The position numbers and the translations under genes are program-made. A stretch of 64,000 bases of DNA, from positions 1 to 64,000 of the forward strand of contig JAEUUP010000015.1 in NCBI GenBank assembly GCA_016787525.1, given 5' to 3'. Positions 54,885 through 62,482 of this stretch are shown here, piece by piece. Below the pieces are notes generated by a model, which saw only the letters and a program-made list of their open reading frames with translations, made no database searches and had not been told where the DNA came from. Positions within the stretch are counted from its first letter, which is position 1. Each line of letters begins with the position of its first letter. The DNA is from Saprospiraceae bacterium (GTDB lineage: Bacteria; Bacteroidota; Bacteroidia; Chitinophagales; Saprospiraceae).

Positions 54885-56135
54885 TCAAAGGGCAGACCCC
54901 TCAGTAGTGCGGCGTTTTATCAAGCCATCGAGCCAGTAAATCAGGGCAACCGTCACAATCATTGTTCCGATAACAGTATAACCCAATCTGTCGTAGTGGT
55001 CTATAAAACCATCAGCTCTTTGATGCACAATTAATCCAGCAATAAAAGAAGATACACCACCCGAAATCTGTTGAATCGAACTGTTGACGCTCATAAATGC
55101 ACCTCTATCTTTTGCTGCAGGTATGGCACTGATGAGCGCAGATGCCGAAATCATACGTGCTGCTATCCCCGCCCACATCACAACGCTCAAAGCCGTGATA
55201 AGCCAAAATGGACTGACACCCATATTGCAATAAACAGCTGTAATCACCATTGCTAAGACTGAACCTATCGCAAAAAGGTTGAATTTGCCCAAAGAATCGC
55301 TCAGTTTGCCCAAAAAAGGCCCTAATATCATTGATGAAATACCTGTTATACCGTACAACAAGGGTAGTTGCTCCATTGTCATACCCAAATTATTGGTGCT
55401 GAACGCACTGCCGAAAGGCATCAACATAAATCCACCAGTTGCCAATAAAATGGTTGCAAGGAAGGCACGGACATAAAAGCCGTTGGTGACTGTTTCACCG
55501 AGGTGTTGCAGTGCGTTTTGATTGATTTGGAGTTTTAAATGCTCCGCAACAGGTTTCATTTTTAGGAAAATAACCACACCTGCCAATGCGCCGACCAATA
55601 CAATCATGGTAAAAGGTGCATGCCAATCGAATTGATTAGCCAACCACAGACCTATGGGCAAACCCAAAATCTGGCTCACCGAAAAAGCCATTTGAACAAA
55701 TCCCATAACTCTACCCCGCACTTCAATTGGAAACAAGTCGGTGATGATGGCAAAATTGATTGAACCAATCACGCCGCCAAAGATGCCAGTGACAATGCGC
55801 GCCGCTAAAAGTGTTTCATAACTCGTGGCTATGGCGCAAAAAGCTGTACCGATAAGAAAACCTGTATAAAAGAAAAGAAGTAATTTTTTTCGGTCGTATT
55901 TGTCTGCAAAGCCTGCAGCCAGTAAGCCTGAAATGCCTGCACTAAAAGCATAGGCAGATACAACACTGCCAAATTGTGTGGTCGAAATGCCTAATTTAGG
56001 CATTAGAATCGCACCCAACGGCGATAAAACCATAAAATCAAGAATGATGGTGAACTGGATGAATGCCGCAATAGCAATCACGAACTTTTCGTAAGTCGTA
56101 AAGAGTGGGGCTTTGGGTTGTGCAGGTGATGTCAT
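54885..56135 (-). CDS. MFS transporter, drug/sugar efflux type
   Basis: The protein is 416 residues with twelve predicted membrane helices. The DHA1-type motif between helices 2 and 3 reads GFADKYDRKKLLL, and the helix 4-5 region reads GGVIGSINFAIITDLFPIEVRGRVMGF. The central loop (residues about 190-215) is charged. Such proteins export small molecules by proton antiport. No local substrate clue exists. The 10-mer encodes part of the C-terminus (RTTEGSAL), near the stop codon. Confidence 0.8.
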   Translation of the reverse strand: MTSPAQPKAPLFTTYEKFVIAIAAFIQFTIILDFMVLSPLGAILMPKLGISTTQFGSVVSAYAFSAGISGLLAAGFADKYDRKKLLLFFYTGFLIGTAFCAIATSYETLLAARIVTGIFGGVIGSINFAIITDLFPIEVRGRVMGFVQMAFSVSQILGLPIGLWLANQFDWHAPFTMIVLVGALAGVVIFLKMKPVAEHLKLQINQNALQHLGETVTNGFYVRAFLATILLATGGFMLMPFGSAFSTNNLGMTMEQLPLLYGITGISSMILGPFLGKLSDSLGKFNLFAIGSVLAMVITAVYCNMGVSPFWLITALSVVMWAGIAARMISASALISAIPAAKDRGAFMSVNSSIQQISGGVSSFIAGLIVHQRADGFIDHYDRLGYTVIGTMIVTVALIYWLDGLIKRRTTEGSAL

Positions 56136-56311
56136 GATGATTGTGCCTTTATCGCTGAGATTTGATAGAAAAAATAGAGCAAAACTATTTGCCCGTTAAG
56201 AAAGCGGGCAAAGTTCGCTGTTTTTTCTGTCAATTTATAGAGTCGTCTAACCTTTCTTAGTAATATTGGAAGAATAAAATGCTCATTTAAACCGCAGACG
56301 GATATAGAACA

Positions 56312-56361
56312 CGCTTTTTGCCAAAGGCAAAACACTCTGTACCTGTTGTAGTTGAATTTAG
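56312..56361. repeat. Second copy of the GCTTTTTGCCAAAGGCAAAAC repeat
   Basis: About 50 bases match 39889-39937 (CGCTTTTTGCCAAAGGCAAAAC, then ..TGTACCTGTTGTAGTTGAATTTAGA against ..TATACCTGTTTTAGTAGATTCGGA). The copy is followed by an intact 10-mer at 56371 where the other copy has a degenerate CCCCTCAATTA. The intergenic gap 56136-56402 otherwise shows no gene. Confidence 0.6.
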
Positions 56362-56402
56362 ATTAACCCACCCCTCAGTAATTGAAAAATCACTTTCCTG
56401 TT

Positions 56403-56792
56403 TTATTCAGGTATTTGTTCGACCAAAATCTTATTAGCTGCTTTATCATAGTAAGTGCAAGTCATTTCATCCATACGGATTGCCCACTTTTCAATACCGA
56501 ATATGGCACACATTTTTATGAAAGTCAAAAAATCTGTCTTACCTTTTTGGTGGGCAACTAACTCAGCTTTGAAGTCTTCACTTTGCGCAATGTCAGCAAT
56601 AGCCAGCGAGTCATATTTTGCAGGTACTTGAATCGTATAATTGTTAGCCCCATGATAATCAATATGCCCATCCGATACATAGGCTTCATAGTGCGTCACA
56701 CCCAACGCTTTTATTTCTTGAATGTAGGAAGGGAAGTCTGCGCCCGATTTCACTTTGCTGTGTGCTGCTTTAATTTGTTCTACTGTAAACAT
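56403..56792 (-). CDS. DUF1398 family protein
   Basis: The protein is 129 residues and matches DUF1398 (YbcV-like): TVEQIKAAHSKVKSGADFPSYIQEIKALGVTHYEAYVSDGH, TIQVPAKYDS and CTYYDKAANKILVEQIP. It is cytoplasmic with no signal. The family is of unknown function and is common as single genes. It lies divergent to nothing obvious; the AraC regulator upstream is on the same strand with a 170-base gap, so co-regulation is possible. Confidence 0.75.
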   Translation of the reverse strand: MFTVEQIKAAHSKVKSGADFPSYIQEIKALGVTHYEAYVSDGHIDYHGANNYTIQVPAKYDSLAIADIAQSEDFKAELVAHQKGKTDFLTFIKMCAIFGIEKWAIRMDEMTCTYYDKAANKILVEQIPE

Positions 56793-56964
56793 TTTTTCTT
56801 AATTTTTAATTGTTAAACGATTTTTTGAATGGCATACCACCAGAATGATGGGATTCAACATATTGATTGCCGATTTTAATGCTACGAGCTTCATAGTCAT
56901 AAGATCAAATTATGACACAAAGGTGCAGCAGCTAAAATCCTTGTGATTGTAAAAAATCGTTTTT

Positions 56965-57729
56965 CTACAAGAGGCGTTTAAAGTTTTCGGGAGTGTCGCC
57001 AGTAAACTGTTTGAAGTCTTTGATAAAATGAGCTTGGTCAAAAAACTTATTTTCGTAGCAGATTTCTGTGAGCGATTTGGTTTTATCAAGATTGTCAAGA
57101 ACGGTGTTGAACCGTACGATAGAGGCAAATTTCTTAGGTGTTGTACCGACTATCTTTCTAAATCGTTTTTCAAATGGACTTTGACTGATAAACAATTTTT
57201 CAGTAAGTTCTTTTATGCGTATTGTTCCATGGCTTTGATAGATGAGTTTGACAGCTTCCACAATCAATTTGTCGGTTTGAAGGTCTTTGAGCTGTGTCAT
57301 CAAAAACTGTTCAATAATTTTTATCCGTTGTCTATCTGTTGTCGCACCTATCAATTTTTCTTCCACTTCTACGACGCTGTTTTTATCAAAAACAAAGTCA
57401 AGTGAAAGACTTAAATTGAACAGTTCGTTTGCAGGATGAGCGGCAAAATGTGTAAAGCCAATTTCGGTAAAATAGACCAATATAGTACCAACATCTGCCG
57501 AGTTTTTGAATATTCTATAACTGTCGGCGATACCTGATATTCCTGCCGTATCAAGCCTGTTTTCATGTTTTTCTGTTATTGTTGACAGTTGTCCTTTGTA
57601 TTGGAAACCCATGACTAAGCCTGACAGAGGAAAGACTTTATATGCGTTTTCCAATTCATTTTCAGTCAATACAAAGTATTTTATGTACGGTTTTAACCTG
57701 TCTGTTGGAAAATATTTATCAAATTTCAT
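56965..57729 (-). CDS. AraC family transcriptional regulator
   Basis: The protein is 254 residues. Residues 1-140 form a ligand-sensing domain of the DUF6597 kind (FDKYFPTDRLKPYIKYFVLTEN). Residues about 155-254 are two helix-turn-helix motifs of the AraC type (RIKELTEKLFISQSPFEKRFRKIVGTTPKKFASIVRF and LTEICYENKFFDQAHFIKDFKQFTGDTPENF). It is a cytoplasmic activator. Its target is probably the DUF1398 gene downstream on the same strand, or genes elsewhere. It has no 10-mer copy. Confidence 0.85.
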   Translation of the reverse strand: MKFDKYFPTDRLKPYIKYFVLTENELENAYKVFPLSGLVMGFQYKGQLSTITEKHENRLDTAGISGIADSYRIFKNSADVGTILVYFTEIGFTHFAAHPANELFNLSLSLDFVFDKNSVVEVEEKLIGATTDRQRIKIIEQFLMTQLKDLQTDKLIVEAVKLIYQSHGTIRIKELTEKLFISQSPFEKRFRKIVGTTPKKFASIVRFNTVLDNLDKTKSLTEICYENKFFDQAHFIKDFKQFTGDTPENFKRLL

Positions 57730-58231
57730 TCATTTGTCTTGTTTCTATGATCTTGAATAAAAATTGTTTTGAGGGGTTCACTCTTCAATACTTAGGTAAT
57801 TTTTTAGTTGAAAAGGGCGGCTTCGCCGCCGAAAAAAAGGGGAATGGACGGAGGTTTTAATTTTTTGCAAGTTTGGGCTATGCCCAAACTTGCAAAAAAT
57901 TAAAACCTCCGTCCAAAAAGTCCACTTCGCCGCCGCAGGCGGCGTTATTTACGCTTAAAAAACTACCGTCTTCATACCCCTCAGTATGGACATGAAATAC
58001 CTCAAATTTTATGTGTTAGAAAATTCAAGAGATTTCATACGTTGTATATTTATGCGTCAAGCATACAAAAGTAGTTATAAAAATTTTATAACTTTACTTA
58101 GTCAATACTTCGGTAATTTTTTAGTTGAGAAATGGCGGCTTCGCCGCCGAGAAAAAGAGGGAACGAAGGGCGGTTTTAAAACAATTTCTTAAAGTGCCAA
58201 AGCGAATCAAATTGAATAACATCATCATTAT
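57730..58231. repeat. Intergenic region with a direct-repeat pair and a long palindrome
   Basis: The segment at about 57783-57860 (CAATACTTAGGTAATTTTTTAG, GGCGGCTTCGCCGCCGA and beyond) is repeated at about 58098-58180 (CAATACTTCGGTAATTTTTTAG, GGCGGCTTCGCCGCCGA). Inside the first copy region a perfect 33-bp palindrome (57846-57878 with 57882-57914, starting GGACGGAGG) forms a strong hairpin. The 10-mer lies at 57977 between the copies. Open frames here translate repeat DNA and are not supported as genes. Confidence 0.65.
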
Positions 58232-59257
58232 ATGAACGTCAAAAGTCCTGTTACGATAAAAGACATAGCTAAAAAGTTTAAATGCTCTCCTTCAACGGTG
58301 TCGCGTGCATTGAACAACCATCCACTTATCAATGAAGATACAAGGCGGAATATCCAAGAATATGCTCAAAAAGTCGGTTATCAGCGCAATTCTGTCTCCT
58401 TGAGCTTGTTGAATAAAAAATCTGCCACGCTGGGGGTCATTGTGCCGACACTCAATCATTTTCACGAAACGGCAATGATTGAAGGTTTGCAAAGTGTCTT
58501 GCAAGTGCATGGTTATATGCTGGCTATTTGTGTGACCAATGAAAGTTATTTACTCGAAAAGCAATATGTTGAGAAGCTTTTGGCCAATCGGGTGGAGGGT
58601 GTTTTTTTATCGGTTTCGCAAGAAACCTATGACTCGGGGCATTATGAGCATTTAGATGATATGCGTCATCGAAATATTCCTTTGATTTTTATGGATAGAG
58701 AATACGATGGTGTGGCGACAAGCAGCATCACCGTTGACGATTATTTGGGTGCATTTGCGGCCACAGAGCATTTGATACTGAGGGGGTGTCGGCGCATCGC
58801 ACACTTAAAAGGGCCGAATGGTTTGACAGTCTCGGAACAGCGATTCAGAGGTTATAAAGATTGTTTGGCAAAATACCAGATTGATTTTGACGAAGAATTG
58901 ATTGCTTCGACCAATTTTAAAGCGGAAAGTGCCATTATTCCCATTCGCCGCTTGATGTCTTTGGCGCATCCACCCGATGGGGTTTTTGGTGTGAATGATT
59001 ATGTTTCGATAGCGGCCATGCAGGTTATTTTGGACATGGGTTTTTCTATTCCGACTCAAGTGGCGGTTGTGGGTTTCGATAACTCTCCTTTTTCTGCGTA
59101 TGTCAACCCATCTTTGTCTTCAGTCAATCGTTCCAGTAAGATATTAGGTGAAGAAGCTGCACGTCTGTTTTTGAATAACGCAGACGGTTCTACACATCAA
59201 AAAGAGCATATCGTTCTCCCGCCTCAATTGATTATCCGACATTCTACATTGACATAA
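58232..59257 (+). CDS. LacI/GalR family transcriptional regulator
   Basis: The protein is 341 residues, full length. The N-terminal helix-turn-helix (residues 7-30, TIKDIAKKFKCSPSTVSRALNNH) and hinge are followed by a periplasmic-binding-like effector domain (GVIVPTLNHFHETAMIEGLQ, GVFGVNDYVSIAAM, VVGFDNSPFSAYVNPSLSSV). It would repress sugar genes until an effector is bound. No sugar operon lies next to it; the pentose-oxidation genes at 8-11 kb are a possible target only by theme. The 10-mer encodes LILRG. Confidence 0.88.
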   Translation: MNVKSPVTIKDIAKKFKCSPSTVSRALNNHPLINEDTRRNIQEYAQKVGYQRNSVSLSLLNKKSATLGVIVPTLNHFHETAMIEGLQSVLQVHGYMLAICVTNESYLLEKQYVEKLLANRVEGVFLSVSQETYDSGHYEHLDDMRHRNIPLIFMDREYDGVATSSITVDDYLGAFAATEHLILRGCRRIAHLKGPNGLTVSEQRFRGYKDCLAKYQIDFDEELIASTNFKAESAIIPIRRLMSLAHPPDGVFGVNDYVSIAAMQVILDMGFSIPTQVAVVGFDNSPFSAYVNPSLSSVNRSSKILGEEAARLFLNNADGSTHQKEHIVLPPQLIIRHSTLT

Positions 59258-59545
59258 AAGGCTCAATTTACTGAGGGGTCAGCCATATGGCTTGAAACGT
59301 GTGAATGGGGCTTTTGTCAAATGCTCTGATGGCAAGATGTTGGTTACAAAACTCTTCCACGATACACGTAACAAACCCACTTTGGCGGTTGATTTTACAG
59401 AACAAATTGATTTCACTGTTGCAGGAAGCAATTACAACTCAGGTTATCGGGGACGCTCACGAGCAGTTACGTTTTTATACTTGATGCCAGCGAGTAATAT
59501 GGTACATCCCGATACAATCGGGACGGTTTTGGTATGCTGATGAAT
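59258..59545 (+). pseudogene. Gene remnant joined to a dispersed repeat
   Basis: The stretch 59282-59450 has a coding-like frame (LKRVNGAFVKCSDGKMLVTKLF, TRNKPTLAVDFTEQIDFTVAG) with no upstream counterpart or start. It runs into a repeat (59455-59512, GACGCTCACGAGCAGTTACG and following) that recurs at 62991-63040. It looks like the broken end of a gene at a repeat boundary. The terminator-like hairpin TCCCGAT / ATCGGGA is at 59507-59523. The family is not recognised. Confidence 0.4.
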
Positions 59546-60193
59546 TCATGATTTAATCTTTTGTTTCGATATTCTTGAATATTGAATAATAATTTCTGTA
59601 AAAAGTAAGGGCACTGACCAGCTTCCCCAAGCGGCAATATTGCCACTGTCAATTTTATCAATCCCTAAAACTTGTTGCAGAATACCAAAAATAAGGCGAA
59701 AAGTAATAAAACCACAAGTAACCACATAACTACGAATCATCCACTCACGGTGTTGCTCAAAATCCCTTCGTTTTATTGTCCAAAAAGCCATGCCCGAAGT
59801 AAACAACCAAGCCGTAGCCAAGCCTATTAGCCCAATACCAAAAGTAATATAATGCCTATCAATAATGGCATGAAAAACCGATAAATAATAACTCACCAAA
59901 GCCGAAATAAGAATGGAAATTAGATAAATTTTACCCAAAATCCTATGCCAACGGATGTATTTAGTACGGATTGCTTCAATAAACTGAAACGCCCCTGTGA
60001 GTATGGCAATGATGCCTCCTGCAATATGAATGAGCAGTGGCAAGGTAAAAGGTTGGAGCTTTTCAGGCTCATAATTAGGCGATTTGGGATTGAAATACGG
60101 TACTGCATTATTGAAAATAAACAGCACTGCCAAGAGCAAAACAAAACCCCAAGCCCATTTTTTAAGGATATTTGATAATGAAATGGATAGCAT
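59546..60193 (-). CDS. DUF2306 domain multi-pass membrane protein
   Basis: The protein is 215 residues from the ATG at 60193; a GTG nine codons earlier overlaps the cupin gene's end. It has six or seven membrane helices. The motif HIAGGIIAILTGAFQF and HRILGKIYLISIL match DUF2306, and WTIKRRDFEQHREWMIRSYVVTCGFITFR is the conserved second half. The function is unknown; a heme- or redox-related membrane role has been suggested only by fold. It lies just downstream of the cupin gene and is probably co-transcribed with it. Confidence 0.72.
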   Translation of the reverse strand: MLSISLSNILKKWAWGFVLLLAVLFIFNNAVPYFNPKSPNYEPEKLQPFTLPLLIHIAGGIIAILTGAFQFIEAIRTKYIRWHRILGKIYLISILISALVSYYLSVFHAIIDRHYITFGIGLIGLATAWLFTSGMAFWTIKRRDFEQHREWMIRSYVVTCGFITFRLIFGILQQVLGIDKIDSGNIAAWGSWSVPLLFTEIIIQYSRISKQKIKS

Positions 60194-60216
60194 GATTGTA
60201 TAAAGTTTAGCATTTT

Positions 60217-60729
60217 TCACAATTTAAAACCCAAAAGCCCGCCGATACCCGCCATCGTAGAAATTACGAAATTAGGTGGCTGAACACTCTGCACTTCGGC
60301 TTTGTATTTTTTGAAAGTCATTGCCAAATAAATGATAGAACGGAGGTCTTTTCCTTTCAATTTTCCTTCATTTTGAAGGTTTTCAAACGATTTCATCATC
60401 TCTGAAAAATTTCTATTGGGCGTAAGTTCGTAATGAAAAATACAATCCTCTGAATGCCTCGAACGATACGAATGTGGCATTTGCTTCGGAATCGTCATCT
60501 CATCACTTGCTTTCAGTGTATGCCATTTGTCTTTTTTATACACTTCCATTTGCCCACTGATGATTACAAAATGTTCCTCTTGCTCTGGGTGCGTATGTAT
60601 CGGCGGACCGTCGGCACCTGCTTTGATGAGCGTAAGTCCGTTTTCGGCACCTACTTTATCGTTAATGAGCATGACTTGGCTGTTAAAAGCCCTCATTAAA
60701 TCTACGTTTGGTTTAAATTCTGTCTTCAT
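60217..60729 (-). CDS. Cupin-domain protein
   Basis: The protein is 170 residues from the ATG at 60729; the longer frame upstream would run across the operator region. Residues 38-85 carry the cupin metal motif (GPPIHTHPEQEEHFVIISGQMEV, then MPHSYR), with His residues and Glu in binding positions. Cupins are small-molecule-binding or metal-dependent enzymes. It is divergent from a MarR regulator with three operator-like repeats between them, so it is probably controlled by that regulator. The ligand is unknown. Confidence 0.78.
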   Translation of the reverse strand: MKTEFKPNVDLMRAFNSQVMLINDKVGAENGLTLIKAGADGPPIHTHPEQEEHFVIISGQMEVYKKDKWHTLKASDEMTIPKQMPHSYRSRHSEDCIFHYELTPNRNFSEMMKSFENLQNEGKLKGKDLRSIIYLAMTFKKYKAEVQSVQPPNFVISTMAGIGGLLGFKL

Positions 60730-60821
60730 ATTTGTAATTTTTTCACAAAGGTAAAATGATTTTACCAAATAGTCAAATGATTTTACTATTTTTTGTAAAA
60801 TTATTTTACTACATTTGCCGC
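60730..60821. promoter_or_regulatory. Divergent cupin/MarR promoter with three operator-like repeats
   Basis: Palindromic sites GTAAAATGATTTTAC (60751-60765) and GTAAAATTATTTTAC (60795-60809) flank a partial site CAAATGATTTTAC (60774-60786). Bacteroidota-type -7 elements (TAnnTTTG) are TACATTTG at 60810-60817 for the MarR gene and TACCTTTG (complement of 60746-60753) for the cupin gene. Each site overlaps or abuts a promoter, as expected for a MarR repressor of both. Confidence 0.75.
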
Positions 60822-61265
60822 ATGAACTGGTTAGAAGATTTACCACATATCGGGCGACTCGCCCGAACGCCCTACCTTGAAATGATGAACAAGGTGTATG
60901 AGAGGCTACACGAATTGGGTTTTACGGATATGAACTCTTATTATAGCGTGGTGTTTCAATTTATTGGTGATGGTGCCAGAATGACTGACATGGCTAAAAA
61001 AGCCAGCATGACCAAGCAAAATATGAAATACCTTTTAGAACACTTAGAAAAAATGGGCTATGTAGAACGCTTTGAAGATAAAACCGACGGGAGAGCAGTG
61101 CTATTTAGACTTACCGAAAAGGGCGTTTCGTATAGAGATAAAGCGTATGAAGTAATTGGCGAAGTAGAATTGGAATGGGCTAATAAAATAGGCATTGAAA
61201 ACATGATTCAATTAAAAAAATTGCTTGCTCAATTGAATGAAGAAATCTTAGGAATGAATTTTTAA
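60822..61265 (+). CDS. MarR family transcriptional regulator
   Basis: The protein is 147 residues from the ATG at 60822; a longer frame from 60756 would span the operators. The winged helix is clear (GDGARMTDMAKKASMTKQNMKYLLEHLEKMGYVERFEDKTDGRAVLFRLTEKG). It is expected to repress the divergent cupin gene and itself through the palindromes between them, and to respond to a small ligand. It has a very short leader (about 4 bases) after the -7 element, so near-leaderless translation is likely. Confidence 0.83.
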   Translation: MNWLEDLPHIGRLARTPYLEMMNKVYERLHELGFTDMNSYYSVVFQFIGDGARMTDMAKKASMTKQNMKYLLEHLEKMGYVERFEDKTDGRAVLFRLTEKGVSYRDKAYEVIGEVELEWANKIGIENMIQLKKLLAQLNEEILGMNF

Positions 61266-61330
61266 TAAAGTAACAAAGTTCGATGGATTTTCAATTTAAA
61301 ATCAAAAATTTTTTAATGAGATAAAGTCGA

Positions 61331-61691
61331 CCCCGCTGTGTTAAGTCTTCCTAACTCCTCCATAGCAAAACAAGACGCTTGATTCAGTCTCCAGACTGAA
61401 TCATATTACGCACCGCATTATTTGTATCCGTCTTCAAACGTTTAAATCTATCTATTGGTATATTGTTTTGTATGAAGTTTATGCTTTTTGTCGCCTTTTT
61501 TGATATTTTTAATTCTTTATTTGCCCCCCTCAGTATAAACAGGCACGTCTGGAGACGTGCCTATTCTATGTTTAAGTTTGGAAACTTAAACGAGCAGCCG
61601 CGTTGCTAAAAGAAAACTTCGGAAGACTTAACGCAGCGGAAACGAGCGCCGCGTATGTTTTAGGTTGTAGAGAAGACTTAGTACAGCGGGG
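61331..61691. repeat. MITE-like element, copy 1
   Basis: The left end CCCCGCTGTGTTAAGTCTTCC (61331 on) is mirrored by GGAAGACTTAACGCAGCGG (61621-61639) and again by GAAGACTTAGTACAGCGGGG ending at 61691. The interior contains ACGTGCCTATTCTATGTTTAAG and further sequence, plus a 10-mer at 61526. A shorter second copy is at 62802-62974. Terminal inverted repeats without a transposase suggest a non-autonomous element. The 61266-61783 gap holds no gene. Confidence 0.65.
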
Positions 61692-61783
61692 CATCAATCG
61701 CAAGCAATAGAAATATAATAATTTGCGCTAGATAAATTTTATATTTGAAAATTAGCTTAATTTTTTTAAAATTATTATTGCTC

Positions 61784-62482
61784 TCATATAATTTTTATAA
61801 TTTGAATAAATTGCTCTAAATTAATACTAGCTTTTCCTATTAAAACACCATCAGAAATACTTATAATTTCTTTAATGTTATTTTTATCAACAGATCCACC
61901 ATAGATAACAAAGATATTTTTATCATTTAGGTTATGATTTCTATATATATCTTTTATTGATTCTATATTTTCTTGTATTGAGTATAGATTATCAGGTATT
62001 CCAGAGCCTATTGATTCCTCTGGTTCGTATGCGATCAAAAGATTTTTTGTTTTAACATTAGATATAAAATTAAAAATAAGATTTTTAATATATTCCTTAT
62101 CTTCATAAAATCGCTTTACACAAACTATTGGCGTTAAATTATTATCCATTACTTGATCCATTTTTTTCAATATTAATTCAGGTTTTTCATTAAAATACTT
62201 TCTTCTTTCAGAATGTCCTATAATTACATATCTTGCATTTGATTGAGAAATCATTCTTGCACTTACTTCTCCTGTATATGAACCAAATTCTTCAGATGCG
62301 CAATTTTGAGCTCCAATTTCAAAATTAATTATGTTTTCTTGATTAAGTAATGTTAAAGGTGGGCATATTATTAATTTATATTCTTTTTTTATAGTATAAT
62401 TACTTAATATTGAATTGATTTGGTTGAAGTATTCTTGATCGCAATTCATTTTCCAATTGCAAATTATAAATTTGTAATTCAT
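61784..62482 (-). CDS. tpiA: Atypical AT-rich triosephosphate isomerase
   Basis: The protein is 232 residues. Main-fold motifs are present: NWKMN with Lys11, GHSERR with His90, YEP with the catalytic Glu153, and YGGSV near the end. The mobile loop 6, usually PVWAIGTG, reads PEESIGSG, so the conserved Trp is Glu. The usual CVGE segment reads CVKRF. It is short for the family (normally about 250). Base composition is far more AT-rich than the neighbours (Ile by ATA, Asn by AAT). These point to recent transfer and perhaps a changed function or substrate. No other sugar genes flank it. Confidence 0.82.
   Translation of the reverse strand: MNYKFIICNWKMNCDQEYFNQINSILSNYTIKKEYKLIICPPLTLLNQENIINFEIGAQNCASEEFGSYTGEVSARMISQSNARYVIIGHSERRKYFNEKPELILKKMDQVMDNNLTPIVCVKRFYEDKEYIKNLIFNFISNVKTKNLLIAYEPEESIGSGIPDNLYSIQENIESIKDIYRNHNLNDKNIFVIYGGSVDKNNIKEIISISDGVLIGKASINLEQFIQIIKII

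Larger units (their letters stand above)
128..61535. repeat. Dispersed 10-mer TACTGAGGGG, about 65 copies on both strands
   Basis: Read by eye. Forward copies (TACTGAGGGG) start at 1209, 1255, 2616, 3878 (first base G), 5343, 7678, 8359, 9080, 13024, 13489, 14344, 15285, 17131, 18641, 23319, 24054, 25047, 27126, 30766, 31338, 34081, 35321, 39715 (first base A), 40499, 43658, 45380, 45926, 50630 (first base G), 58776 and 59269. Reverse copies (CCCCTCAGTA) start at 128, 431, 4484, 8828, 9426, 10362, 10786, 13159, 16607, 22052, 22472, 25651 (ends C), 30571, 32407, 32608, 37775, 40134, 41391, 42511, 42812, 43411, 47083, 47307, 48130, 48357, 49625, 50331, 51359, 52148, 52913, 53779, 54897, 56371, 57977 and 61526. 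Just over half are preceded by A. The G run is 4 to 8 long. About 50 copies lie in coding sequence. Near-misses: 11874, 19751 and 28931. The function is unknown; a DNA-uptake-like or other genome-wide recognition site is inferred. Confidence 0.93.

Noticed and set aside
56823-56915. Minus-strand coding-like frame (YEARSIKIGNQYVESHHSGGMP)
   Set aside because: About 30 codons between stops with no start and no recognised family; too short to call a remnant with confidence.
128-61535. 10-mer as a Chi-like or FtsK-guiding polar site
   Set aside because: Such sites are strongly skewed to one strand per replichore. Here the orientations are close to equal over the window (about 30 to 35), with only a mild shift from forward in the left half to reverse in the right half, which one window cannot resolve.
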